A DNA stretch of 64,000 nt from Variovorax sp. Root473 (GTDB lineage: Bacteria > Pseudomonadota > Gammaproteobacteria > Burkholderiales > Burkholderiaceae_C). The stretch is from contig NZ_LMEV01000012.1 in NCBI RefSeq assembly GCF_001426505.1, forward strand, positions 1-64,000, written 5' to 3'. The position numbers were made by a program, and so were the translations under genes. Positions 9,190 to 18,400 of the stretch are shown here, piece after piece; the stretch's first letter is position 1; each line of letters starts with the position of its first letter. A model generated the notes under the pieces. The model saw only the letters and a program-made list of their open reading frames with translations. It was not told where the DNA came from and ran no database searches.

Positions 9190-11673
9190 ATGGGATCGCA
9201 GCACGCGCGCCGGCACCGGCACCTCGGGACCTTCACGGTCGCCCTCTCCACCACCGCAGTCCACGCGGCCGTCCGCATGGCATTGGGCGGCGCCGTCGGC
9301 ATCGGCGCACTGGCGGCAACGCCCGTGTTGTTTGCGGCCGAGCCGGCAGGCACCGCCGCGCGTCAGTTCGCGATTGCCGCCGGCCCGCTCGCCGATGTGC
9401 TGGCGCAATACGCGGCCGCCGCCGGCGTCCCGCTGATCTTCGAACCCGGCACGCTCGCGGGGCTGCGCAGCCCGGGGTTGCGCGGGCGCTACACCGCGCG
9501 GGAAGGCTTCGAGCAGGTGCTGCGCGGCAGCGGCTACGAAGTCGTTGGCGGCGGCAGCGGTGGCTCGGTGCTGCGCAAGGCGAGCGCCCCCGTGCGCAGC
9601 AGCGTGGGCGACACCGCCGCCACGCTGTCGCCCGTGACGGTGACCGCCGCGACCGAGCGCGAGACGCCCACGGGCCGGGTCAACGGCTACGTCGCGCGGC
9701 GCAGCGCCACGGCCACGAAAACCGACACCGCGTTGATCGAGAACCCGCAGTCGGTCTCCGTGATCACCGCCGACGAAATCGGCGACCGCAAGGCCGAGTC
9801 GCTCGACGAGGCGCTGCGCTACACCGCCGGCGTCACGCCGAACCTGAAGCCCTGGGCGGTCGACGAGTTCTCGCTGCTGCGCGGCTTCGAACTCGGGACC
9901 GCCGGCGTCTTCATGGACGGCCTGCTCACGTCGGGCCGTTCCTATGCGGCGCCCATCGAGCCCTACGGCCTCGAGCGGCTCGAAGTGCTGCGCGGCCCGG
10001 CGTCGGTGCTCTACGGCAAGATGCCGCCGGGCGGCATGGTCAACGCCGTGAGCAAGCGCCCGACCGCCGACACCCTGCGCGAGATCGGCATCGAGTACGG
10101 CAGCTACAACCGCAAGCAACTCAAGGCCGACCTCTCCGGCGCGCTCGGCAGCGGCAGCGACAGCGACTGGACCTACCGCCTCACCGTGCTGGGGCGCGAG
10201 TCGAACACCCGCCTGGACCACGACCGCGACAACCGCCTCTTCATTGCGCCCGCCCTCACATGGCAGCCCAGCGCCAGCACCAAGCTCACGCTGCTCGGGC
10301 GCTACCAGAAGGACAACCAGGCCTACGCCTGGCAGAACCAGTTGGAGCAGCCCGGCGTGTTCGGCCAGCCCAGCCCGCGCGTGAACGTCGGCGGCTACGA
10401 CAACCGCTGGCGCCGCGACAACAAGATGCTCGGCTACGAGTTCGAGCACAGCTTCAACGACACCTGGTCGGTGCAGCAGAGCATGCGCTACAGCGAGCTC
10501 GACCGCTCCGAGACCAACGTGTTCCCGCGCGGCTTGCGCGCCGACGGCTATACGCTCAACCGCAGCTTCTCGCCGCGCGAAACGCACTGGAAGGGCCTGC
10601 TGCTCGACACGCGCGTGCAGGCGCGCTTCGACAGCGGTCCGCTGAAACACACCGTGCTGGTCGGCGTCGATTACGCCAAGTCGCGCACCACCGACGAATT
10701 TCCATACGACCGCCCCTTGCTGTCGCCGATGAACCTGTTCGCGCCGGTGTACATGCACCAGCCGCTCGCGCCGGCCGCCGACCCCTATGTCGACCGGGTG
10801 CCGACGAAGCAGGTCGGCCTCTACCTGCAGGACCAGATCAAATGGGACCACTGGGTGCTCACGGCCGGCGTGCGGCATGACAAGGCGGACGCCACGGGCA
10901 CCCGCACCTTCGGCAACACCGGCGAAAGCAGCGAGATCTACGACACCTCGGCCAGTGCCACCACCGGCCGCGTCGGCGTCGTGTACCTGTTCGATTCCGG
11001 CTGGGCGCCCTATGCGAACTACGCCACGTCCTTCTCGCCGGAGATCGGCAAGGACCTGAACGGCAACCTGCTGAAGCCTTCGAAGGGCCGGCAGATCGAA
11101 GCCGGCGTGCGCTACCAGCCGACCGCAAGGAACGCCAGCTACACGGCATCGGTGTTCGACATCGTGCGCAGCAACGTGACCACGGTCGCGCCGCAGGCGC
11201 CCGGAGAAGTCATTCAGACCGGCCAGGTCAGGTCGCGCGGGCTCGAGCTCGAAGCCCGGGCCGACGTGACGAACAACATCAGCCTCATCGCCCAGTACAC
11301 CTACCTGGACACCCGCATCACGCGCAGCAACGACGGCGACCTGGGCCTGCCGCAGATGAGCGCACCGAAGCACAGTGCTTCGGTGTGGGGCAAGTACTCG
11401 TTCCCGGTGGGTGACTCGACCCGCGCGTTTGCCGCCGTCGGCGTGCGCTACCTCGGCAAGGCGCGTTCGGCCTGGGACACGGGCAATGCCAACATCACGA
11501 GCCCGAGCATTGCGATGGTCGACCTGGCGCTCGGCTTCGACCGCGGCCCCTGGCGCGTTTCGCTGAACATCAACAACCTGCTGAACAAGCAGTCGCTGAT
11601 GGACTGCAACGGCAGCCTCTGCTATCGCAGTGCGGAGCGCACCGCCAACCTGAGCGCGCTCTACCGGTTCTGA
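9190..11673 (+). CDS. TonB-dependent siderophore receptor with signalling domain
   Basis: An 827-residue outer-membrane receptor. It has a long signal region (to about Ala50), an STN signalling domain (about residues 58-118: RQFAIAAGPLADVLAQYAAAAGVPLIF), a TonB-box-like stretch LSPVTVTA (about 147-154), a plug beginning IENPQSVSVITADEI and a beta-barrel ending in Arg-Phe. STN plus the preceding sigma/FecR genes mark it as a transducer receptor of the FpvA/FecA class; the plug (ENPQSVSVI, RGFELGTAGVFMDGL) is of the hydroxamate/ferrichrome-type siderophore group, but the ligand cannot be named. The ATG at 9190 follows AAAGGA at a good distance; longer in-frame extensions upstream lie inside fecR and are not coding. 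The stop overlaps the next start by one base. Confidence 0.92.
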   Translation: MGSQHARRHRHLGTFTVALSTTAVHAAVRMALGGAVGIGALAATPVLFAAEPAGTAARQFAIAAGPLADVLAQYAAAAGVPLIFEPGTLAGLRSPGLRGRYTAREGFEQVLRGSGYEVVGGGSGGSVLRKASAPVRSSVGDTAATLSPVTVTAATERETPTGRVNGYVARRSATATKTDTALIENPQSVSVITADEIGDRKAESLDEALRYTAGVTPNLKPWAVDEFSLLRGFELGTAGVFMDGLLTSGRSYAAPIEPYGLERLEVLRGPASVLYGKMPPGGMVNAVSKRPTADTLREIGIEYGSYNRKQLKADLSGALGSGSDSDWTYRLTVLGRESNTRLDHDRDNRLFIAPALTWQPSASTKLTLLGRYQKDNQAYAWQNQLEQPGVFGQPSPRVNVGGYDNRWRRDNKMLGYEFEHSFNDTWSVQQSMRYSELDRSETNVFPRGLRADGYTLNRSFSPRETHWKGLLLDTRVQARFDSGPLKHTVLVGVDYAKSRTTDEFPYDRPLLSPMNLFAPVYMHQPLAPAADPYVDRVPTKQVGLYLQDQIKWDHWVLTAGVRHDKADATGTRTFGNTGESSEIYDTSASATTGRVGVVYLFDSGWAPYANYATSFSPEIGKDLNGNLLKPSKGRQIEAGVRYQPTARNASYTASVFDIVRSNVTTVAPQAPGEVIQTGQVRSRGLELEARADVTNNISLIAQYTYLDTRITRSNDGDLGLPQMSAPKHSASVWGKYSFPVGDSTRAFAAVGVRYLGKARSAWDTGNANITSPSIAMVDLALGFDRGPWRVSLNINNLLNKQSLMDCNGSLCYRSAERTANLSALYRF

Positions 11674-11972
11674 TGACGGTGTTGCGCGCCCCCGCGCGCC
11701 GCAGCCGCGCCGCCTTGCTGTCGCGCATCGTGGCCGCGCTGTTCGGCGGCTATGCGCTGGCCGCCCTGACCAGTGTGGCGGCGCTGGCGCTGCCCCTGGG
11801 CACCGTCGAGGCCGTGCTCGCCGGCATGCAGGCCAGTTTCCTCGTGTACGCGGGCGCGGCGATCTGGGTGTTTGCCGCACGCAGCGCGCTGCGTGCGTGG
11901 TTGGGGCTTGCGGTGGTCGCAGTGCCGCTGCTGGCCATGGCATGCAAGGTCTGGGCGGAGGCTTCGGCATGA
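11673..11972 (+). CDS. DUF3649-type small membrane protein of iron-uptake operon
   Basis: A 99-residue protein with three hydrophobic stretches (about residues 15-45, 52-68 and 75-92). The pattern FLVYAGAAIWVFAARSALRAWLGL resembles DUF3649 proteins, which accompany TonB receptors and PepSY proteins in iron operons. It is translationally coupled on both sides: its ATG shares one base with the receptor stop and its stop overlaps the next ATG (ATGA). The exact function is unknown; a role in ferri-siderophore processing at the inner membrane is inferred from location. Confidence 0.75.
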   Translation: MTVLRAPARRSRAALLSRIVAALFGGYALAALTSVAALALPLGTVEAVLAGMQASFLVYAGAAIWVFAARSALRAWLGLAVVAVPLLAMACKVWAEASA

Positions 11973-13480
11973 GCGCTGCCGCGCCTCGCCTGCGCCAGGC
12001 CATGGCCGGCCTGCACACCTGGACCGGCCTGATGTTCGGATGGCTGCTCTACGCCATGTTCCTGACCGGCGCAGCGAGCTACTTCCGCGAAGAAATTTCG
12101 CAATGGATGCGGCCCGAACTGCCGGTGCTCACGCAAGCGCCGGTGGCCGCGGACAGCGCTGCGCGGGCCGTCGCCACCTTGCAGGTGCTCGCGCCGGGCG
12201 CCACGCAGTGGGTGATCGATCTGGCGGGCGCGCGCACGAACGTCGTCGCCGCCTCGTGGCGCATCGGCGAGATCGACGGCCATGCCGTGCTCGACCCGCT
12301 GACGGGCCAGGCACTGGCCGCCCGCACGACCGACGGCGGCGAGTTCTTCTATTACTTTCATTTCTCGCTGCACTACCTGCCGCGTGTGGCGGCGCGCTGG
12401 CTGGTGGGCCTGGCCACCATGTTCATGCTGGTCGCGCTGGTCAGCGGCGTGATCACGCACAAGAAGATCTTCGCCAACTTCTTCACCTTCCGCCGGGGCA
12501 AAGGCCAGCGCTCATGGCTGGACGCGCACAACGCGGTGTCGGTGACTGCGCTGCCGTTTCACTTGATGATCACCTACACCGGCCTGGTGACGCTCATGAC
12601 GCTGTACATGCCCTGGGGCGCCGACAGCGCGCCTTCCGCCGCGCAGGTCCGCCCCGCGCTGCGCGCCGAAATGACGGCGCTCCTGCCGGCCGGCGCTCCG
12701 AGCGGCGCCTCAGCCGCACTGGCCGACGTGGGCGCGATGGTGCGCGAGGCGCAGCAGCGCTGGGGCCCGGACAGCGTGGCGCGCGTGATCGTCGACCACC
12801 CGGGCGATGCCGCGTCACGGGTGCGTGTCGTGCGCGACGATGCGGGGCGTGTGTCCGTCAGCCCGCGCTACCTGGTGTTCGACGGCCCGAGCGGCACGCT
12901 GCAGCAGGTCAGGGGCCAGGCGGGGCCCGCGGCCGAAACCCGCGGGGTGCTGTATGGGCTGCATGTGGCGCGCTTTGCCGATCCCGCCATTCGCTGGCTG
13001 TTCTTTCTGTCGAGCCTGGCAGGAACGGCAATGGTGGCCACCGGGCTGGTGCTGTGGACCGCCAAGCGGCGCGCGAAGCAGGCAGCGACCGAAAAACCTG
13101 CGTTCGGTTTCCGGCTCGTGGAGCGGCTCAACGTCGCCACCATCGCGGGGCTGCCCGTGGCGATGGCGGCTTTCCTCTGGGGCAACCGGCTGCTCCCGCT
13201 GGCGCTCGCGGACCGGCGCGAATGGGAGATTCACCTGTTCTTCATCGCGTGGGCGCTGGCGCTGCTTCTCGCGATCGCCAGGCCCGTTCAGCGTGCGTGG
13301 GTCGAACTGTTCGCCGCGGGCGCTGCCTTGCTGGCGGTGCTGCCGTGGGTGGGCGTGGTGATGAGGCTTCGCGAGAGCGGGGGGCTCACGGGGTTCGACA
13401 TCGCGCTGTGGGGCCTGTCGCTGGTGCTGGCGGGCATTGCGATGCACCTCGGGCACCCGAAGCGAATTGCACGGCCCTAG
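11969..13480 (+). CDS. PepSY-associated transmembrane protein (PiuB-like, iron reduction/uptake)
   Basis: A 503-residue inner-membrane protein starting with ATG inside the ATGA overlap at 11969. It opens LRQAMAGLHTWTGLMFGWLLYAMFLTGAASYFREEI, the PepSY-TM helix with conserved His, and has further helices around residues 135-165, 340-370, 390-420 and 430-500. The HTWTG and AHNAVSVTALPFHLMITYTGLV His positions are typical of the family, some members of which are proposed ferric-siderophore reductases. Last gene of the five-gene iron operon; its TAG stop lies inside the first GGACTTCAGTCC palindrome region. Confidence 0.82.
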   Translation: MSAAAPRLRQAMAGLHTWTGLMFGWLLYAMFLTGAASYFREEISQWMRPELPVLTQAPVAADSAARAVATLQVLAPGATQWVIDLAGARTNVVAASWRIGEIDGHAVLDPLTGQALAARTTDGGEFFYYFHFSLHYLPRVAARWLVGLATMFMLVALVSGVITHKKIFANFFTFRRGKGQRSWLDAHNAVSVTALPFHLMITYTGLVTLMTLYMPWGADSAPSAAQVRPALRAEMTALLPAGAPSGASAALADVGAMVREAQQRWGPDSVARVIVDHPGDAASRVRVVRDDAGRVSVSPRYLVFDGPSGTLQQVRGQAGPAAETRGVLYGLHVARFADPAIRWLFFLSSLAGTAMVATGLVLWTAKRRAKQAATEKPAFGFRLVERLNVATIAGLPVAMAAFLWGNRLLPLALADRREWEIHLFFIAWALALLLAIARPVQRAWVELFAAGAALLAVLPWVGVVMRLRESGGLTGFDIALWGLSLVLAGIAMHLGHPKRIARP

Positions 13481-13491
13481 GACTTCAGTCC
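13480..13491. promoter_or_regulatory. GGACTTCAGTCC palindrome (first of a pair)
   Basis: A perfect 5-bp inverted repeat around TC, embedded in CCTAGGACTTCAGTCCGATG. A near-identical block recurs 148 bases downstream. Together they lie 208 and 60 bases before the fhaC-like start. Dyads of this form are bound by NarL/FixJ-type response regulators; that assignment is inferred. Confidence 0.5.
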
Positions 13492-13627
13492 GATGCGCCC
13501 GGGTGAATCGCTGCGGCGCGCGGTGCTGCAGGGCCCGCGACCCTGAGGCCGAAACAAGGAGCGAGGAGCGCATCAAGCCACCGGGCTGGCAGGTCCTCAA
13601 GCGGGCGCCGGTGATTTCATCGGTCTA

Positions 13628-13639
13628 GGACTTTAGTCC
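13628..13639. promoter_or_regulatory. GGACTTTAGTCC palindrome (second of a pair)
   Basis: Embedded in TCTAGGACTTTAGTCCAATG, matching the first block at 13477-13496 at all but three positions. It sits 60 bases before the ATG of the two-partner secretion transporter gene, a suitable place for an activator site. Confidence 0.52.
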
Positions 13640-13698
13640 AATGCGCGCCGCAAACAGGCTCCCTAGCATCGCGCCGTCATTGTTCCAGAGGCTGCTCC

Positions 13699-15429
13699 AT
13701 GCGCGCGACGTTCTTGCTGAGGTATTGCTTGACCCTGTGGGGGGCGGTGCTCGGCGTATCCATCACGCATGCGCAGGTGGGCCAGGGCGCGATCGACCGG
13801 CAGAACCAGATCATCGAGCGTCAGCAGCAGGATCGTCTGCGCGAAGAGCAGGACCGTGCGCTGCGCGCGCTGCCTCCGCCGGGCGGTGCCAACCTGCAGC
13901 AGGTGCAGCCGCAGATCGCGGTGCCCGACATCGGTGCCACGTGCCGCGACATCCGCGCGATCCGGATCGGCGGCGACACCGCGACCCTGCCCGACGACCT
14001 GCGCCAGCGCCTCGAGCGCGAGAACGCGGGCCGTTGCCTGGGCGTGGCCGACCTCGAAGGCATCCTCGCCGCGTTGACCAAGAGCTACATCGATCGCGGC
14101 TACATCACCACCCGCGCCTACCTGCCCGCGCAGGACCTGCGCAGCGGGGTGCTCGAAGTGACGGTGGTCGAGGGAAAGATCGAACGCTTCGAAGTGACGG
14201 GCGGCAACGACCGGGCCCAGTGGATCCGCGGCACCTTCCCGGCCAGCCCCGGAGACCTGCTCAACCTGCGCGACCTGGAGCAGGGCATCGACCAGGTCAA
14301 CAGCCTGGCTGCCAACAACGCCAAGCTCGACCTGCGCCCCGGCAGCCAGCCCGGCCAGACCGTGGTGGTTGTCGAGAACCCCGCCACCTTTCCCGTGCAC
14401 CTGTACACCTCGCTCGACAACGCGGGCACGCGGGCGACCGGCGTCAACAACGCATCGGCCACGGTCAGCTTGGACAGCCTGCTCGGGTTCAACGAGCTGA
14501 TCTCGATCACCAAGCGCCAGTCGGTGCTGCCCGAACGCTGGGACCACAAGTCGGACGCGACCGGCCTGCGCGCCGTGCTGCCGTTCGGCTACAACACCTT
14601 CAGCATCGACGCCAGCCAGAGCGACTACACCAACGTGCTGCGCCTGCCGGGCGGCCAGCGCCTGATGTCCGAAGGCCGCACCGTCAGCAAGAGCTTCACG
14701 GTCGATCGCGTGGTCTACCGCGACCAGGCGAGCCGCGCCTCGCTGTCGGCGCGGGTGGGCACGCAGTCCAGCCGCAACTGGCTGGGCGGCGAGTTCCTGC
14801 AGGTGAGCAGCCGCGACCTGAGCACGCTCGACATGGCTGCGAGTGCGTTCACGCAGGTCGGCGGCGGCATCTTCAATGCGCGGCTGGGCTACGTGAGGGG
14901 ACTGAAGGCCTTCGGCGCCCTGCAAGACGCCGGCACCCTGCCCGACGACCTGCCGCACGCGCAATTCCGCAAGCTGACGCTCGACCTCGGTTTCTCGCGC
15001 CGCTTCAGCGTGGCCGACCGCCCCTTCGTGTGGTCCAGCCAGTTCAGCGGCCAGCGTGCGTACGACACGCTCTACGGTACGCAGCAGATGCTCATCGGCG
15101 GCAACGCGTCGGTGCGCGGTTTTCTCAACACCGTGCTCAGCGGCGACAGCGGCTTCTTCCTGCGCAACGAACTGTCCATGCCCTGGCAGGTGGCACTCGG
15201 CGACGGCGCGCCGCTGTCGGGTCGCGTCTACACCGGCTTCGATGTCGGGCGCGTCAGCAATCGCGCCAGCGGCGTGCCGTCGGGTTCGCTCTCGGGCGTG
15301 ACCCTGGGCACCGCACTCCAGTGGAAGACCGTGAGCCTGGACGTCTTCGCCTCACGTGCCGTCAGCGTGCCCGGCACGCTGAAGCGCGAAGGCACCCTGT
15401 ACGGCTTCCGCCTGGCCGCCTCCCTCTGA
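13699..15429 (+). CDS. two-partner secretion transporter, FhaC/ShlB (TpsB) family
   Basis: A 576-residue outer-membrane transporter. Signal peptide ends near THA (about residue 25). A Gln/Arg-rich linker (about 30-55) precedes the POTRA domains (ATCRDIRAIRIGGDTATLPDDLRQRLE; GVADLEGILAALTKSYIDRGYITTRAYLP; VLEVTVVEGKIERFEV). The barrel carries the conserved lid-loop motif VRGF (in GNASVRGFLNTVLSG) and ends in a typical Leu-Ala-Ala-Ser-Leu strand. It recognises the TPS domain of the neighbouring exoprotein and secretes it. The exoprotein gene starts 10 bases downstream, so the two are one operon. Confidence 0.93.
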   Translation: MRATFLLRYCLTLWGAVLGVSITHAQVGQGAIDRQNQIIERQQQDRLREEQDRALRALPPPGGANLQQVQPQIAVPDIGATCRDIRAIRIGGDTATLPDDLRQRLERENAGRCLGVADLEGILAALTKSYIDRGYITTRAYLPAQDLRSGVLEVTVVEGKIERFEVTGGNDRAQWIRGTFPASPGDLLNLRDLEQGIDQVNSLAANNAKLDLRPGSQPGQTVVVVENPATFPVHLYTSLDNAGTRATGVNNASATVSLDSLLGFNELISITKRQSVLPERWDHKSDATGLRAVLPFGYNTFSIDASQSDYTNVLRLPGGQRLMSEGRTVSKSFTVDRVVYRDQASRASLSARVGTQSSRNWLGGEFLQVSSRDLSTLDMAASAFTQVGGGIFNARLGYVRGLKAFGALQDAGTLPDDLPHAQFRKLTLDLGFSRRFSVADRPFVWSSQFSGQRAYDTLYGTQQMLIGGNASVRGFLNTVLSGDSGFFLRNELSMPWQVALGDGAPLSGRVYTGFDVGRVSNRASGVPSGSLSGVTLGTALQWKTVSLDVFASRAVSVPGTLKREGTLYGFRLAASL

Positions 15430-15439
15430 GATACGCACC

Positions 15440-18400
15440 ATGAACCATATCTATCGAATCATCTGGAATGCCGTGTCCGCTGCCTGGGTCGCCGTGGCGG
15501 AAACCGCGCGCGGACATGCAAAGAGCAGCAAGGCGGCACGCCGTCGCCGCGCCGCCGCGCTGCTCGGCGTCCTGGCGTTGATTCCGCCCGTTGCGCTCGC
15601 GCAGGTCGCGTCGGTGGTGGTGGCGCCCGGCAGCAACCTCAATGCCTACGTGGCGCCCAACGGCGTGACGGTGGTCAACATCAACCAGGCCAACGCCGCC
15701 GGGCTCTCGCACAACCAGTTCCAGAGCTTCAACGTCAACCCGATCGGGCTGATCCTGAACAACACGACCAGCGCGCAGATCGCCTGGCAGTCGCAGCTGG
15801 CGGGCCAGGTCACGGCCAACTTCAACCAGACCAATGCGGCGCGCGTGATCCTGAACGAGGTGGTGTCGAACAACCGTAGCACGCTGGCGGGCTTCACCGA
15901 AGTCCTGGGCAGCAGGGCCGACGTGGTGCTCGCCAATCCGTATGGCATCACCTGCTCGGGGTGCGGGTTCATCAACACCGATCGGGTCACGCTGACGACG
16001 GGCCTTCCCTTCATGCGCGCGGATGGAAGCCTGGGCGGCTTCAACGTGAGCCAGGGCGACATCCTGGTCACGGGTGCCGGGCTCAACGCGACGGCGCAAC
16101 AGGTGCTCGACCTGGTGACCCGATCGGTCAGGCTGGAAGGCAACGTCAACGCACAGGACTTCGGTGTGTTCGCGGGCACCAACCGATGGGACTACGGCAC
16201 ACGCGCCGTCGCCGGCAGCGCTGACGCAAAGGGCCCCGCGCCGGTCTACGCCATCGACAGTTCGGCGCTTGGCGGCATGTACGCCAACCGCATCAAGCTC
16301 GTCGCCACGGAAGCGGGCGTGGGCGTGCGCATGCGGGGCGATGCGGCGGCGAGCGCGGAAGACTTCATGCTTTCGAGCGCCGGCGGCGTGGAGATGCGAG
16401 GCAGGATCTCCGCGCAGCGCGATGTGCTGGTGGCCAGCACCAGCAACGATGCGGCGGCGGTCGCATTGGTCGAGGGCACGCTGACGGCGGCACGCGACAT
16501 TGCCGTGACCACCGGCAGTGGCGGCCTCGCACTGGCACGCGGCGTCATCTTGGCCGGCAACGATCTCAAGGCCAGCGGCGCCCGTATCGACGCCGGACAA
16601 GGCTCCCGCCTGCAGGCGGGCCGTGCACTCGAGGCCAGCGCGACTGCCGGCGATCTGGCTCTTGGCGCGGCAGCGGTGCGGGCCGAAGGCGACCTGCATC
16701 TGGCGACGACCGGCACGCTCTCGACGGCGAGTGGCGAGGGCCAGGGCGTACAGAGCATGAACGGGAACGTCGCGATCGATGCCGCAGGCGGCCTCACCAA
16801 CGCGGGGGTCATCACGGCCGACAAGGGCCACCTGACGCTTCGAGCGGGTGTGCAACTGTCGAACAGCGGCACGCTGAACGCGGGTGTCGTGCTCGATATC
16901 GCCGACAGGGCGGGAGGAGGCTCCCAGTCGATCGTCAACAGCGGCAGCCTCATTGCGGCCCAGTCCATGACGACGCGCGCCGCGGGCATCGACAACACCG
17001 GCTGGATGCAGGCCGGTGGAACCAACGCCCTTGATGCGGCGAACCTGCGCAACAGCGGCAAGATCGTGGCCGTCAAGGGAGGCGCGACGCTGAACGTGGC
17101 GCAAACGCTCGACAACACCGGGAGCGTGCGCGCCGAACAGGACATCACGATCGCCGGCCGGAACGGCGACGCGGTCCGGCAGCTGAACAACAGTGGCGAC
17201 CTTCTCGCGGGCCGCGCGATGGACGTGCGTGCCGCCGCGCTGGTGAACGCCGCGTCTGGCTGGGTCCAGGCGGCCACCGGCAGCACTGTCGAAGCAGCAA
17301 CGCTCGACAACGCCGGCACATGGCTGCTGTCGCAGCAGGCTGGCGGGCTTGATCAGGTGCGCGTGGCCGGCAATCTGGTCAACGCCGGTGTCATGCAATC
17401 GGCGGGCGATGTCCGGCTGAGTGCCCACACGCTGGACAACCGCAACGCATTGGTCGCCAACGGCAGGCTCGAAGCGGCCACGGCCGGCACGCTGGCGAAT
17501 GCCTCCGGCGCCATCCTGCAGGCCGGTCAGACGCTGGCGCTGACCTCCGGCGGTGCGTTGGTCAACGGGGCCGACGCCACCATCACCGGCCGGAGCGTGG
17601 AACTCACGGTGGCACAAGGCATCGACAACGACGGTGTCGTCACGGCGAGGAGCGGCGGCACGCGCCTGCGGGCAGACGGCACGATCGACAACAGCGGCAA
17701 GATCCATGCGGCGGGCTTGCTCGACATCGCGGACCGCAGTGGTGCAGCGGGCGAAACGGTCGTCAACAGCGGCGTCCTGGTCGGCGGGGAGGCGCTCCTG
17801 CTCAAGGGCGATGCGGTGCGGAATCTCTCGGGCGCCCGTGTCGAGGCCGGCCGCACGAGCACCGTGGAAGCCGCGTCGTTGCACAACCAGGGCACGTGGC
17901 TCCTGTCCACGCAAGGCGGCGGTGCCACCAGCGAGGTTCGGGTGCGCGACACGCTCACCAACGCGGGCACGATGCAGGCGGCGCAGGATGCCGCCATCAT
18001 CGCGAGCCGGCTCGACAACCAGACGTCGGCGCTGCTGCGCACCGGCGGCCGGTTGGAAGCAACGCTGGGCGGTTCTCAAGCGCTGGGCAACGCCGGAACC
18101 ATCCAGGCCGGCGCCGGGCAAGGCGGGTCAACGGCTGCGCTGAAGATCACCGCGGCCCATGGCCGGATCGACAACGCATCGACCGGCGTCCTGTTGGGCG
18201 ACCAGCTCGCGATCTCGGCCGACAGCATCGTGAATTCGGGTGCAATCCAGGGCGGCGGCAGCGCAGCATCGAGCGTCGAGACCGCCGGCACCTTCACCAA
18301 TCAAGCGGATGCCGTCCTGACCATGGGCACCACCGAGACCAGCGGCGGGACGCTGGCAGCCGCGGGCATCGCCAACCACGGCACCCTGCAATCGCTGGGC

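Noticed and set aside
9016-12018. 1000-codon minus-strand open frame opposite the TonB receptor
   Set aside because: Receptor, STN domain and operon order on the plus strand explain the DNA; no recognisable domain antisense.
13641-15443. 600-codon frame overlapping the TpsB gene
   Set aside because: Arg/Pro/Ala-rich out-of-frame reading; the TpsB frame from 13699 has a signal peptide, POTRA and VRGF motifs.
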